From the NCBI GenBank assembly GCA_021781815.1, contig JAJXWB010000009.1, forward strand, positions 62,001-126,000: a DNA stretch of 64,000 nucleotides, read 5' to 3'. Position 1 is the stretch's first letter. Every line of letters begins with the position of its first letter. The DNA is from Pseudomonadota bacterium (GTDB lineage: Bacteria > Pseudomonadota > Alphaproteobacteria > Rhizobiales > Beijerinckiaceae). Below the pieces are notes generated by a model, which did not search any database, was not told the origin of the DNA, and saw only the letters and a program-made list of their open reading frames with translations. Below are positions 6,745 to 16,429 of this stretch, in pieces. The position numbers were made by a program, and so were the translations under genes.

Positions 6745-8048
6745 CCGCCAAAACCACCGCCGCCGGCGTCCCCTACGACGTCCAGGGCGAGATGAGCGAC
6801 AGCGAGCGGCGCGATGCGGCGATGCGCGGATTCGTGCGTGAGTTCGGCGCGGTGGCCGCCGCGCATCTCGAATCCTGCGTGCGTTGCGGCATGTGCGCAG
6901 AAGCGTGCCATTTCTATATCTCGACCGGCGAACCCGCCTATACGCCGATCAACAAGCTTCAGCCGTTCGAGCAGGCGTATCATCGGCATGCCGGCCCGTT
7001 TGCGCCGATCTACCGGCTGTTGGGCATTGTGCCGAGCGTCACGATCGAGACGCTCGAAGAATGGGAGCGGTTGATCTTCGACGCCTGCACCTTGTGCGGT
7101 CGCTGCACGCTCGCTTGTCCGATGGGGATCGACATCGCGGACCTCATCAAGAAAGCGCGGCACGGCATGTTCAAGGCCGGGCTGGTTCCCGACCGCTTGC
7201 AACTGATGGACCGCACCGCGCGCGCATGGGGCAGTCCCGCAACCCCCGCCGACGATTTCGCCGACATCATCCGCGACACCGGCGAGCAATTCGGCGTCAC
7301 GATGAATATCGACCTCGAAAAGGCCGACTATCTTCTCACCGTGGCGCCGGCGGAGCTGACCGACCACACCAAGGCTCTCGCCGACGCCGCGAAAGTCTTC
7401 AACAAGGCCGGGTTGAGCTGGACCTACCATACAGAAGGCTTCGAGGCGTCCAATATCGGCTATCTCAACGGCGATATTGATCTCCAGGAAACGATGACCC
7501 GCAAGATCATCGATACGGCGGTGAGGATCGGCGCGCATACGCTGGTTCTTCCGGAATGCGGCCATGCCTATGGCGCGGCGCGCTGGGAGGCAGGCCGCTG
7601 GTACGGCGACAAGCTGCCCGTGCGGATCATCCATATGACCGAGTTCCTGCAGGAGGTGGTGGCGAGCCGCAAGATCAAGCTGAACCGCGTCGGCCAGAGC
7701 GCAAGTTTCCATGACCCTTGCCAGCTCGTGCGCCGGGGCGGCGTCATGCAGGCGCCGCGCGACGTGCTGAAGGCGCTCGGTTTCGAAATCAAAGAACTCG
7801 AAAACCACGGCGCGCTGAGCTGGTGCTGCGGCGGCGGCGGCGGCGTCGTCTCGAACTCGCGCGCCGATCCGATTCGCTACAAGGCGTTCGAGTTGAAGCA
7901 GCGCGAGGTGGACGCCGCCGGGGCGGACCGCTTTGTCACGGCCTGCGGGCAGTGCCGGATCACGCTCACGCTCGGCGCCAAACATTTCAAGTGGGACCGC
8001 AAGGTCGAGAACCTGCTCGAACTCGTGGCCGACAATCTGGCGGATTGA
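6741..8048 (+). CDS. isp2: Isp2, HdrD-like iron-sulfur protein of the hydrogenase
   Basis: This is a 435-residue cytoplasmic-side protein. Two ferredoxin-type motifs, CxxCxxCxxxC at 46-56 and CxxCxxCxxxCP at 116-127, are followed by two cysteine-rich CCG regions. The first is reduced (PECGHAYG, about residue 272) and the second complete (HDPCQL, then WCCGGGGG, then ACGQC). This is the architecture of HdrD, DsrK and GlpC, which handle thiol/disulfide or quinone chemistry. In Isp-type hydrogenases it is thought to pass electrons between Isp1 and a cytoplasmic sulfur- or thiol-linked partner. Loss of some cysteines in the first CCG region suggests that only one noncubane-type site may form. It is coupled to isp1 by ATGA and lies 11 bases from the large-subunit gene. 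Confidence 0.9.
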   Translation: MTAKTTAAGVPYDVQGEMSDSERRDAAMRGFVREFGAVAAAHLESCVRCGMCAEACHFYISTGEPAYTPINKLQPFEQAYHRHAGPFAPIYRLLGIVPSVTIETLEEWERLIFDACTLCGRCTLACPMGIDIADLIKKARHGMFKAGLVPDRLQLMDRTARAWGSPATPADDFADIIRDTGEQFGVTMNIDLEKADYLLTVAPAELTDHTKALADAAKVFNKAGLSWTYHTEGFEASNIGYLNGDIDLQETMTRKIIDTAVRIGAHTLVLPECGHAYGAARWEAGRWYGDKLPVRIIHMTEFLQEVVASRKIKLNRVGQSASFHDPCQLVRRGGVMQAPRDVLKALGFEIKELENHGALSWCCGGGGGVVSNSRADPIRYKAFELKQREVDAAGADRFVTACGQCRITLTLGAKHFKWDRKVENLLELVADNLAD

Positions 8049-8059
8049 AGGGAATATCC

Positions 8060-9808
8060 ATGACCCAGCGCATCGTCGTCGATCCCATCACGCGGATCGA
8101 GGGACATCTGCGGATCGAAGCCGAAACCGAATCGGACGGCACGATCAAGGCCGCTTATTCCTCCGGCACCATGGTGCGCGGCATCGAGATCATCCTGCGC
8201 GGTCGCGATCCGCGCGAGGCGTGGGGATTTGCGCAACGCATCTGCGGCGTCTGCACGCTGGTGCATGGCGTCGCCTCGGTGCGCGCCGTGGAGAATGCGT
8301 TGAAATACGACATTCCCGCCAACGCCAATCTCATCCGCAACCTGATGATATCAGCGCAATACGTGCACGATCACGTTATGCATTTCTACCATCTGCATGC
8401 GCTCGACTGGGTCGATGTCGTCTCGGCGCTCAAGGCCGATCCGGCCGCGACATCGACACTGGCGCAGTCAATCTCGTCCTACGCGAAATCAAGCCCCGGC
8501 TATTTCGCCGACGTGCAGAAGCGGCTGAAAACCTTTGTCGACGCCGGACAGCTCGGCATTTTCGCCGGTGGTTTCTGGGGCCATCCAGCCTACAAGCTGC
8601 CGCCGGAGGCCAATCTCATGGCGGTCGCGCACTATCTCGAGGCCCTCGCGTGGCAACGCGACGTCGCGCGGCTGCATGCGATCTTCGGCGGCAAGAATCC
8701 TCACCCGAACTTCCTCGTCGGCGGGGCGCCGACGCCGCTTTCCACCGACCCCCACTCCAGCGCAGGCGGCGCAGCGGCGACCACGCTCAATATCGTCGCG
8801 CTGTCGGAGGTCCATGACATCATCGGCCGCATCACTGCGTTCGTCGACCAGGTCTATGTGCCGGATACTCTGGCGATCGCCGGATTCTACAAGGACTGGT
8901 TCGCTCGCGGCGAGGGCCTCGGGAACTTCATGACCTTCGGCGATTTCCCGCTCGACGGCAGCGCCGATACGACAAAACGCCTGCTGCCCGCCGGCGTGAT
9001 CCTGAACCGCGACCTGTCGCATATCGAGCCGGTCGATCTCAACGATCCCGGCCAGATCCAGGAATTCGTCTCGCATTCCTGGTACGAATATTCCGGCGGC
9101 AAGGCGAAAGGCCTGCACCCCTATGACGGAGAGACGGCCTTCGCCTATGACGGGCCGAAGCCGCCTTATGACCATCTCGACATGGACAAGGGCTATTCGT
9201 GGCTGAAATCGCCACGCTGGCGCGGCAAGGCGATGGAAGTCGGGCCGCTGGCGCGCGTGCTGATGCTTTATGCCTCCGGCCACGCCCAGACGAAGGAACT
9301 CGCGGGCTATGCGCTGAAGAAGCTCGATCTGCCGATCGAAGCGATGTTCTCGACGCTCGGCCGCACGGCCGCCCGCACGCTGGAAACGAAGATCATCGGC
9401 GACCAGATGAAGGGCTGGCTCGACACGCTCGTCGCCAATATCAGGAACGGCGAGACCGCCGTGCACAATCCCGCGAAATGGGATCCCTCGACCTGGCCGA
9501 CAGAAGCCAGGGGCGTCGGCTTCATGGAGGCGCCGCGCGGCGCCCTGGCGCACTGGATCGTCATTCGCGACGGCAAGATCGCCAATTATCAGGCGGTCGT
9601 CCCCTCGACATGGAACGCGGGGCCGCGCGATCCGCAGAACCAGCCGGGCGCCTACGAGGCCGCGCTCGCCGACCGCCACAAGCTCGAAATTCCCTCGCAA
9701 CCGCTGGAGATCCAGCGGACGATCCATTCATTCGACCCCTGCATCGCCTGCGCGGTGCATGTGGCCGATCCGAACGGTGTGGAGCTGTCGCAGATCCGGG
9801 TGTTCTGA
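8060..9808 (+). CDS. hynL: [NiFe] hydrogenase large subunit, group 1 (Isp-type)
   Basis: This is a 582-residue catalytic subunit. The N-terminal DPITRIEGH (8-16) and the L1 motif RICGVC (Cys62, Cys65) pair with the L2 motif DPCIACAVH (Cys561, Cys564, His567) to hold the Ni-Fe(CN)2CO site. The last 15 residues after His567 are the assembly peptide that the HupD protease removes. The protein has no export signal and is carried out with the Tat-tagged small subunit. The length and the DYHHT-type small-subunit partner fit uptake-type group 1 enzymes. It is last in the operon, and no terminator with a T tract is visible in the 150 bases before tRNA-Lys. Confidence 0.95.
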   Translation: MTQRIVVDPITRIEGHLRIEAETESDGTIKAAYSSGTMVRGIEIILRGRDPREAWGFAQRICGVCTLVHGVASVRAVENALKYDIPANANLIRNLMISAQYVHDHVMHFYHLHALDWVDVVSALKADPAATSTLAQSISSYAKSSPGYFADVQKRLKTFVDAGQLGIFAGGFWGHPAYKLPPEANLMAVAHYLEALAWQRDVARLHAIFGGKNPHPNFLVGGAPTPLSTDPHSSAGGAAATTLNIVALSEVHDIIGRITAFVDQVYVPDTLAIAGFYKDWFARGEGLGNFMTFGDFPLDGSADTTKRLLPAGVILNRDLSHIEPVDLNDPGQIQEFVSHSWYEYSGGKAKGLHPYDGETAFAYDGPKPPYDHLDMDKGYSWLKSPRWRGKAMEVGPLARVLMLYASGHAQTKELAGYALKKLDLPIEAMFSTLGRTAARTLETKIIGDQMKGWLDTLVANIRNGETAVHNPAKWDPSTWPTEARGVGFMEAPRGALAHWIVIRDGKIANYQAVVPSTWNAGPRDPQNQPGAYEAALADRHKLEIPSQPLEIQRTIHSFDPCIACAVHVADPNGVELSQIRVF

Positions 9809-9960
9809 CCGGCCGCGCGATCGGCCGCGAGCTTCCCGCCCGGCGCCACACTAGCCCGCCAGCCGCGCTGTTGTTGATGAATTCGCCCTCTCGCACAGAG
9901 CCGCAACCCATGTTGCGGTACGTTCTGTCACCCATGTGTCCGGACCGGACAAATGGCAGG

Positions 9961-10036
9961 TGGTGAGCGCGCTGGGACTCGAACCCAGGACCTCCTGATT
10001 AAAAGTCAGATGCTCTACCGACTGAGCTACGCGCTC
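9961..10036 (-). tRNA. tRNA-Lys (TTT)
   Basis: Complete 76-base cloverleaf on the minus strand with a GAGCGCG/CGCGCTC acceptor stem, anticodon TTT in the loop CTTTTAA, TTCGAGT in the T loop and an encoded CCA end. It lies between the convergent hydrogenase operon and the DUF1467 gene. Confidence 0.97.
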
Positions 10037-10077
10037 CCTTGCGGGCGCACCGGGAGTATCGCCCGAGGGGCGAGGGG

Positions 10078-10320
10078 TCAACCCTGCCAGGCGATATAGG
10101 CCATCAGCGCGACGAACGCTATAGCCGAGACCAGGGTGGTGAGGCCCGCCTTCAGCAGCAAGCGCGGCGCAATCGGCGCGCCGGGATCGGTTCCCAGCAA
10201 ACGCCCGTCGGGGTCCTCGTGCTGCGATTTCACGCCGAGCGGCAGGATGGCGAACAGGGCGATCCACCAGATCGTGATGTAAATCGCTATCGCGGTCGGA
10301 ATGGGCAGCGGAAGGGACAT
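10078..10320 (-). CDS. DUF1467 family small membrane protein
   Basis: This 80-residue protein starts MSLPLPIPTAIAIYITIWW and has two hydrophobic segments (about 5-25 and 55-77) separated by a polar loop (KSQHEDPDGRLLGTDPGAP). This is the DUF1467 pattern, of unknown function, common in alphaproteobacteria after the methylmalonyl-CoA epimerase gene. I prefer the ATG at 10320 with GGAA upstream over a more distant one at 10356. It ends the run of genes that begins with nuoA. Confidence 0.8.
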   Translation of the reverse strand: MSLPLPIPTAIAIYITIWWIALFAILPLGVKSQHEDPDGRLLGTDPGAPIAPRLLLKAGLTTLVSAIAFVALMAYIAWQG

Positions 10321-10386
10321 GGCGAATTTCCGGGGTGGCCCGTCGCCGGCCCACACGTTGGCGTGCAGGCCGACGACGCGCCGAGT

Positions 10387-10791
10387 TCACACCTGTTCGA
10401 GTTCGACCAGCGCGCCGTTGAAATCCTTGGGATGCAGGAACAGCACGGGCTTGCCGTGCGCGCCGATCTTCGGTTCTCCGTCGCCGAGCACACGCGCGCC
10501 CCTGGCCTTGAGCTGGTCTCGGGCGACAAGAATGTCATCCACCTCGTAGCAGACGTGGTGCATGCCTCCATCCGGATTCTTTTCCAGGAATTTGGCGATG
10601 GGCGACCCGGAGCCGAGAGGCTCCAGCAACTCGATCTTGGTGTTGGGGAGTTCGACGAAGACAACGGTCACGCCGTGCCGGGGCTCGGGCTGCGGCGCCG
10701 ACACTTTCGCGCCGAGCGTGTCTCTGTAGAGCGCAGCCGATCTGGCGAGGTCCGGGACAGCTATGGCGACGTGATTGAGCCGACCGATCAT
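10387..10791 (-). CDS. mce: Methylmalonyl-CoA (ethylmalonyl-CoA) epimerase
   Basis: This 134-residue protein has the vicinal-oxygen-chelate fold. It starts MIGRLNHVAIAVPDL, with two beta-alpha-beta-beta-beta modules. The metal ligands expected in the family are visible: His7 (LNHVA), Glu (KIELLEP), His (MHHVCYEVDD) and Glu (ALVELEQV at the C-terminus). It interconverts 2R and 2S methylmalonyl-CoA; in bacteria with the ethylmalonyl-CoA pathway it also acts on ethylmalonyl-CoA. The gene lies 13 bases downstream of rnj, in the gene order usual for Hyphomicrobiales. Confidence 0.92.
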   Translation of the reverse strand: MIGRLNHVAIAVPDLARSAALYRDTLGAKVSAPQPEPRHGVTVVFVELPNTKIELLEPLGSGSPIAKFLEKNPDGGMHHVCYEVDDILVARDQLKARGARVLGDGEPKIGAHGKPVLFLHPKDFNGALVELEQV

Positions 10792-10804
10792 TTGCAACTC
10801 CGCA

Positions 10805-12475
10805 TCAGATTTCGAGAACGAGAACATGGACCTGTGGCTTCTTTCCCCAGGCCTGGGACAGAGCGCTGCGCACGGCGCGCTCGATCGCATTGGCGACGGC
10901 ATCGGCGTCGCGGCGCCGGGGGCGCGACAGGCCGTCGAGCGTCGAGAATATCGCCTCGTCAACGACAGCGTCGAGCATGGCGCCGTCGCGGCCGCGCTGC
11001 GGCACGCCCGACAACACGACGTCCGGATCGCCCGCAAGGTCGCCTTTGGAGGTGAGCGCCAGCGCGATCGATACCACGCCGGAGAAAGCGAGGCGCGCGC
11101 GCTGCGCGATCGCCTCGTCGTCAGCGGAGATGAGCACGCCGCCGTCCTCGACGAGCCGACCGTGCGCGATCTGGTCGATCACCGCCGGTTCGCCTGGCGC
11201 AAGCAGCGTCACGTCGCCGTCTCGCGGCGAGACGACATGGCCAATGCCCCGGGCGCGCGCGAAAGCGGCGTGCTCGGACAAATGCAGCGGTTCGCCGTGC
11301 GCCGGGATCAAGGTCTTCGGCCGCAGCAGTTCGTAAAGGCGCGCCACCTCGCCCTGGCGCGGGTGGCCCGAGCAATGGACGAGCGCGTCGCGGTCGGTGA
11401 TGACCTCGATCTTCTGGTCGATCAGGCCATTGATGATGCGGTTCACGTCGCGCTCGTTGCCGGGAATCGTACGCGACGAAAAGATCACGCGGTCGCCGGC
11501 GGCCAGCTTGACGGCTGGATGCTCGCGCGCGCCGATACGCGCCATCGCCGCGCGCGGCTCGCCCTGACTGCCGGTCGCGACCACGACGACGCGGTCGCGC
11601 GGCAGGTCGGAATAGGACTGCTGGGATAGAAACGGCTTGATTCCGTCGAGATAGCCGCATTCGCGCCCGACCTCGATCACGCGGTCGAGCGAGCGCCCGA
11701 CGACGACGACGGAGCGCCCCGCGGCCTGCGCGGCAAGCGCCACCGCCCTCACGCGGGCAAGATTGGAGGCGAAGGTCGTCACCACGACGCGCGCAGGCGC
11801 GGCGGCGATCAGACGCTCAAGCGTGCGCGCGACTTCGCCTTCGGATGGGCTTTGCCCTTCGCGAATGATGTTCGTCGAGTCGCAGATCAGGACATCGACG
11901 CCCTCATCGCCAATTTCGCGGAGCCGCGCCTCGTCCGTCGGCAAGCCGATCCCCGGCTCCGGATCCATCTTCCAGTCGCCGGTATGCACGGCGACGCCGG
12001 CGGCGGTGCGCAGCACGAGGGCGCAGCTCTCGGGAATCGAGTGCGCCATGGCGATTGGTTCGATGTCGAAGGGGCCGAGCTTGAAACGCGCGCCCTGCCG
12101 CATTTCGACGATCTCGACCTTTGGCGCGCCCGGCTCGCCAAGGCGACGCGCCTCAAGCAGGCTCGCGGCAAAGCGCGTCGCATAGACCTTGCAGCCGATA
12201 CGCGGCCACAGCGCGGCGATCGCGCCGATATGGTCTTCGTGCGCGTGGGTGATGACGAGGCCCACGAGATCGCGCCGGATGGTCTCCACGAACGACACGT
12301 CGGGGAAGATGAGATCGATACCCGGCAGGTCGGGGCCAGCGAAGGAGAGACCGCAATCCACCATGAGCCATTTACGCTTGCCGGGCGCGCCGAATCCGTA
12401 GAGGGCGGCGTTGCGGCCGATTTCGCCAAGACCGCCGAGCGCCGCAAATACGAATTCGTCAGTCGAATGCGTCAT
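10805..12475 (-). CDS. rnj: Ribonuclease J
   Basis: This 556-residue metallo-beta-lactamase/beta-CASP ribonuclease has endo- and 5'-3' exonuclease activity in RNA turnover and rRNA maturation. The catalytic metal motif THAHEDH is at 76-82, followed by VAVHTGDWKMDP, the SSRTIPGNE segment and SGHPRQGE of the beta-CASP domain, and an IPAHGEPLHL motif. It begins MTHSTDEFVFAALGGLGEIG. In-frame ATGs at 12487 and a GTG at 12538 are alternatives but would add a non-conserved extension; the GTG start would also overlap birA. It follows birA by 28 bases, so the two are probably cotranscribed. Confidence 0.93.
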   Translation of the reverse strand: MTHSTDEFVFAALGGLGEIGRNAALYGFGAPGKRKWLMVDCGLSFAGPDLPGIDLIFPDVSFVETIRRDLVGLVITHAHEDHIGAIAALWPRIGCKVYATRFAASLLEARRLGEPGAPKVEIVEMRQGARFKLGPFDIEPIAMAHSIPESCALVLRTAAGVAVHTGDWKMDPEPGIGLPTDEARLREIGDEGVDVLICDSTNIIREGQSPSEGEVARTLERLIAAAPARVVVTTFASNLARVRAVALAAQAAGRSVVVVGRSLDRVIEVGRECGYLDGIKPFLSQQSYSDLPRDRVVVVATGSQGEPRAAMARIGAREHPAVKLAAGDRVIFSSRTIPGNERDVNRIINGLIDQKIEVITDRDALVHCSGHPRQGEVARLYELLRPKTLIPAHGEPLHLSEHAAFARARGIGHVVSPRDGDVTLLAPGEPAVIDQIAHGRLVEDGGVLISADDEAIAQRARLAFSGVVSIALALTSKGDLAGDPDVVLSGVPQRGRDGAMLDAVVDEAIFSTLDGLSRPRRRDADAVANAIERAVRSALSQAWGKKPQVHVLVLEI

Positions 12476-12503
12476 CAATCCATCCATCTGTCGCCCTGGC
12501 CCG

Positions 12504-13280
12504 TCATTGCGGACCGAGCAGAACGTCGCCCGCGTCAATGGAGACAGGCCCCTGCGCCGTCAAGACGACGAGGCGACCGTGCGGATCAATCGTCTCGAAC
12601 ACACCCTCGACAATCCGTTGACCGAGCGCAACCCTGATCGGCGCGCCGAGGCCAGGGCAGGCGCCGAGCCAGAGCCCGCGAATGGCGTCGAAATTCCCGC
12701 CGCGCTCCCAAAGGGCCAGCGCGCGCGCCATAGCGTCCGACAGCGCCTCGAACAGGCTGGCGGGGTCGCCGGAGCCATTGCGGATCGTTTCGAGATCCGT
12801 CGTCGGATAGGCGCCGATCTGCGGGTGCGAGCGGCAGTTGACGCCGATGCCGACAACGGTGGCGAACACGCCCGAGGGCAATCGCGTCGCCTCAAGCAGC
12901 ATGCCCGAGAGTTTGGCGCCGTTGCAGACGAGATCGTTCGGCCATTTGAGACCAAGGCCGGCGACCGCGCCCACCCGCGCGCGCGCGGCTTCGGCCAGCG
13001 CTGCGCCGGCGACGAATCCCAGCTCGGGCGCGCGATGCGGTTCGCAGGGATCCGTCAGCAGCAAACTCGCGTAGAGATTGCCGGGCGGCGACGACCATTG
13101 GCGTCCGAGGCGTCCACGGCCGGCCGCCTGCTCGCCGGCGACAATCCACAGGGGACCGCTCGCGCCAAAATCACGAGCGCGCGACATGGCCTCGGTGTTG
13201 GTCGACCCGACCGAATCGAGAAACGCCAAACGGTGGCCACGGGATGCGGCAAAGGCGCCGACGCGGAAGGACGCGGTCAC
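12504..13280 (-). CDS. birA: Biotin--[acetyl-CoA-carboxylase] ligase, short form
   Basis: This 258-residue ligase attaches biotin to carboxylases. It starts at a GTG (13280) right after a GGGGAGGGGG ribosome binding site; the frame is open further upstream but that part is low-complexity. It shows the class I ligase motifs SVGSTNTEA, the biotin-binding loop GRGRLGRQW with SPPGNLYAS, KWPNDLV and KLSGMLLE, and a C-terminal SH3-like domain. There is no N-terminal DNA-binding domain, so it is not a biotin operon repressor. It sits directly between nuoN and rnj, as in many Hyphomicrobiales. Confidence 0.92.
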   Translation of the reverse strand: MTASFRVGAFAASRGHRLAFLDSVGSTNTEAMSRARDFGASGPLWIVAGEQAAGRGRLGRQWSSPPGNLYASLLLTDPCEPHRAPELGFVAGAALAEAARARVGAVAGLGLKWPNDLVCNGAKLSGMLLEATRLPSGVFATVVGIGVNCRSHPQIGAYPTTDLETIRNGSGDPASLFEALSDAMARALALWERGGNFDAIRGLWLGACPGLGAPIRVALGQRIVEGVFETIDPHGRLVVLTAQGPVSIDAGDVLLGPQ

Positions 13281-13368
13281 GCCCCCTCCCCGGCGCTCTG
13301 CTCTCTCAACGAATCCGCAGACGCTGGATGTCTCCGGTCGAGCGGGAGGGGGAGATGGGTTCCCGGTC

Positions 13369-14802
13369 TCAGAAGAATGCCCTGGCCGCATTGGTCGCGG
13401 CTTCAACGATCGGCGCGGGATAGACCCAGAAGCAGAAGACGAGCGCAGTCGCGACCGCGCAAACCGCACGCACGGCGAACGGCGCGCGATCAAACGCCGG
13501 CGCCGCCTCGTCGAAGTACATGACCTTGACGATGCGCAGATAATAGAAGGCGGCGACCGTCGACAGCAGTACGCCGATGACGGCCAGCGGCGTCAAGCCA
13601 GCCTGCACGGCGGCGAGGAAGGCGTAATACTTCGCGAAGAAGCCCGCCATCGGCGGGATGCCCGCCAGCGAAAACATCAGCATCGCCATAAAGAAGGCCA
13701 TCCAGCCATCGGTACGCGACAGACCGGCGAGATCGGAGATGTTCTCCACGCTCCGTCCCTGCACGCGCATGGCGACGATGGCGGCGAACACGCCGAGCGT
13801 CGTGACGAGATAGATCGCCAGATAGATCGCGACGCCCTCGACACCCGCCGCGTTCGCGGCCGCAAGGCCCACCAGCGCGAAGCCCATATGGCCGATCGAC
13901 GAATAGGCCATCAGACGTTTGATGTTGGTCTGACCGATGGCGGCGAACGATCCAAGCGCCATGGACGCGACCGAGATGAACATCACGATCTGGCGCCACT
14001 CGTGCGTGATGTTGGGGAAGGCGACCATGACCGTGCGCAGCGTTATGGCGACGGCGGCCATCTTCGGCGCGGAGGCGAAGAAGGCGGTGACCGGCGTCGG
14101 CGCGCCCTCATATACGTCGGGCGTCCACATGTGGAACGGAACGGTGGACATCTTGAATGCAAGGCCGGCCAAAAGGAACACGAGGCCGAAGACGACGCCA
14201 ATCGCCGGACCGCTCTTCAGCGCGGCGGCTATGCCGGGAAAAGATACGGAGCCGGCATATCCGTAGATCAGCGAGGCGCCGTAGAGCAGCATTCCCGACG
14301 ACAGCGCGCCGAGGACGAAATATTTGAGACCGGCCTCCGACGCCTTGAGATTGTCGCGGTGAAAGGACGCGACGACATAAAGAGCGAGCGACATCAGCTC
14401 AAGCCCGAGATAGAGCGAGATCAGGCTGTTGGCGGACGTCAGCATGAGCATGCCGAGGGTCGACAGCATCACCAGGACAGGAAACTCGAACTGGTCGATA
14501 TTTTCACGTCGCAGGAAGTCGCGCGAGAGGATCAGCGTGACGATCGATCCGATCAATACCAGCGCCTTCATGTAGCGTGCGAATTGATCGTCGATGAAAG
14601 CTCCGTCGAAGACTGTCGCCGTCGTCTTGGCGCCGATGAAGATCACGACCAGGGCCAGCGTAAGCAAGCCGATCGCAAGTTCCGCGACCAGCGGCGCCGA
14701 CTTCTCGCCGCGGATCGCGCCGACGAGGATCAACAGAAGCGCGCCAACGGCCAGGATCGTTTCCGGCAAGGCATGAGCGATGGAAAAAGAGAGCGGATAC
14801 AT
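13369..14802 (-). CDS. nuoN: NADH dehydrogenase (complex I) subunit N
   Basis: This 477-residue polytopic subunit has about 14 transmembrane helices and belongs to the Mrp antiporter-like family, forming one of the three proton channels of complex I. It contains the usual charged helix residues: a Glu in the LGLELMSLALY helix, a Lys in LAFKMSTVPFHMWTPDVYEG, and a Lys in the KRLMAYSSIGHMG region. It is the last gene of the nuo operon, 9 bases after nuoM, and the cotranscribed birA follows after 88 bases. Confidence 0.96.
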   Translation of the reverse strand: MYPLSFSIAHALPETILAVGALLLILVGAIRGEKSAPLVAELAIGLLTLALVVIFIGAKTTATVFDGAFIDDQFARYMKALVLIGSIVTLILSRDFLRRENIDQFEFPVLVMLSTLGMLMLTSANSLISLYLGLELMSLALYVVASFHRDNLKASEAGLKYFVLGALSSGMLLYGASLIYGYAGSVSFPGIAAALKSGPAIGVVFGLVFLLAGLAFKMSTVPFHMWTPDVYEGAPTPVTAFFASAPKMAAVAITLRTVMVAFPNITHEWRQIVMFISVASMALGSFAAIGQTNIKRLMAYSSIGHMGFALVGLAAANAAGVEGVAIYLAIYLVTTLGVFAAIVAMRVQGRSVENISDLAGLSRTDGWMAFFMAMLMFSLAGIPPMAGFFAKYYAFLAAVQAGLTPLAVIGVLLSTVAAFYYLRIVKVMYFDEAAPAFDRAPFAVRAVCAVATALVFCFWVYPAPIVEAATNAARAFF

Positions 14803-14811
14803 CGTTCTGCC

Positions 14812-16428
14812 TCAGTGCGCGCTGGGAGCGGAATGGGAAAAAGCGGAAGCCCGTCTTTCGCGCAAATCCTGCTCCGGAACCCTGAAATTGACGCCGGCGA
14901 TTTTGAGCCCCGCAAGTCCGGCCTGGTCCGTCGCGGCCGACTTCACCGGCCCGGCGACGGATTGCGTCGACTTCACCAATTCGGCGACCGAGGCGGCGCT
15001 GGCGTCGAGGATCGGGCCGGGATGGACTCCATAGTAGATGACGAGGACGACCAGCGGCGCAAGGATGGCGATTTCGCGGCCGGACAGATCCTGGATGGAC
15101 GCGAGCGAGGGTTTGTCGATCACGCCGAAGATCACACGGCGGTAGAGATAGAGCGCGTAGGCCGCCGACAGGATGACGCCGGAGGTCGCGAAGAACGCGA
15201 CCTTGGAATTGGCGGCGAACGCGCCGATCAGCGTCAGGAATTCGCCAATGAACCCGGACGTGCCGGGCAGACCCACATTCGCCATGGTGAAGACCATGAA
15301 GGCGACCGCATAAAGCGGCATGCGCTGAGCGAGGCCGCCATAGGCCGCGATATCGCGCGTATGCATGCGGTCGTAGACGACGCCAACGCAGAGGAAGAGC
15401 GCCCCTGACACAAGGCCGTGACTGACCATCTGATAGACCGCGCCCTGAACGCCCTGCTGGTTCATGGCGAACAGGCCCATCGTGACGAACCCCATGTGCG
15501 CAACCGAGGAATAGGCGATCAGCTTCTTCATGTCCTCCTGCACCAGCGCGACGAGCGAGGTGTAGACGATCGCAATCACCGAGAGCGTGAACACGAGCGG
15601 CGCGAAATAGTGTGATGCGTCCGGGAACATCGGCAGCGAAAAGCGGATCAACCCGTACCCGCCCATCTTCAGAAGGATGCCGGCCAGGATGACGGAACCG
15701 GCGGTCGGCGCCTCGACGTGCGCGTCGGGCAACCAGGTATGGACTGGCCACATCGGCATCTTCACCGCGAAGGAAGCGAAGAAGGCCAGCCACAGCAGCT
15801 TCTGCACATCGGTCGGGAATTTCGTCTTCAGCAGAATCGTGATGTCGGTCGTGTGCGCGAAATTCGCCATCCACATGATCGCGATCAGCATCAGCAGCGA
15901 ACCGAGCAGCGTGTACAGGAAGAACTTGAAGGCCGCGTAGATGCGGCGCTTGCCGCCCCACACGCCGATGATCAGGAACATCGGGATGAGACCGCCTTCA
16001 AAGAACAGGTAGAACAGCACGAGATCGAGCGCGCAGAACACGCCGATCATCAGCGTCTCCAGCACGAGGAAGGCGATCATGTATTCCTTGACCCGAACCG
16101 TGATCGACTCCCAGGACGCCAGGATGCAGAACGGCATCAGGAAGGCCGTCAGCACGACGAAGGGGAAGGAAAGGCCGTCGACGCCAAGCTTGTAGACCAG
16201 GCCGCCGCCGGCCCAGTTCTGCTGCTCGAGCATCTGGAAACCCGAGGCGCCCGACTCGAACCTGCCCCATGCAACGAGCGACAGCAGGAAGACCGCGATC
16301 GTCGTCCAAAGCGCAACATGGCGGACCGAACGCAGCGTCGCGGCGTCGTCGCCACGGTGGAACATCAGCACGACCACGCCGACAAGCGGCAGGAAGGTGA
16401 GCGCCGAGAGAATGCCGAAGCCGTTCAT
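14812..16428 (-). CDS. nuoM: NADH dehydrogenase (complex I) subunit M
   Basis: This 538-residue antiporter-like membrane subunit, about 14 helices long, is a proton channel of complex I. Conserved segments include [39 protein letters not shown], and [14 protein letters not shown] with the channel lysine. The C-terminus is a charged tail that extends past the family core ([21 protein letters not shown]). nuoL ends 1 base before its start codon, so the genes are translationally close. Confidence 0.96.
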   Translation of the reverse strand: MNGFGILSALTFLPLVGVVVLMFHRGDDAATLRSVRHVALWTTIAVFLLSLVAWGRFESGASGFQMLEQQNWAGGGLVYKLGVDGLSFPFVVLTAFLMPFCILASWESITVRVKEYMIAFLVLETLMIGVFCALDLVLFYLFFEGGLIPMFLIIGVWGGKRRIYAAFKFFLYTLLGSLLMLIAIMWMANFAHTTDITILLKTKFPTDVQKLLWLAFFASFAVKMPMWPVHTWLPDAHVEAPTAGSVILAGILLKMGGYGLIRFSLPMFPDASHYFAPLVFTLSVIAIVYTSLVALVQEDMKKLIAYSSVAHMGFVTMGLFAMNQQGVQGAVYQMVSHGLVSGALFLCVGVVYDRMHTRDIAAYGGLAQRMPLYAVAFMVFTMANVGLPGTSGFIGEFLTLIGAFAANSKVAFFATSGVILSAAYALYLYRRVIFGVIDKPSLASIQDLSGREIAILAPLVVLVIYYGVHPGPILDASAASVAELVKSTQSVAGPVKSAATDQAGLAGLKIAGVNFRVPEQDLRERRASAFSHSAPSAH

Positions 16429-16429
16429 G

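Noticed and set aside
13078-15408. A 776-codon open frame on the plus strand opposite nuoM and nuoN
   Set aside because: It is rich in Arg, Asp, Glu and His with no domain pattern and mirrors strongly conserved genes on the other strand; long antisense frames are common in GC-rich DNA.
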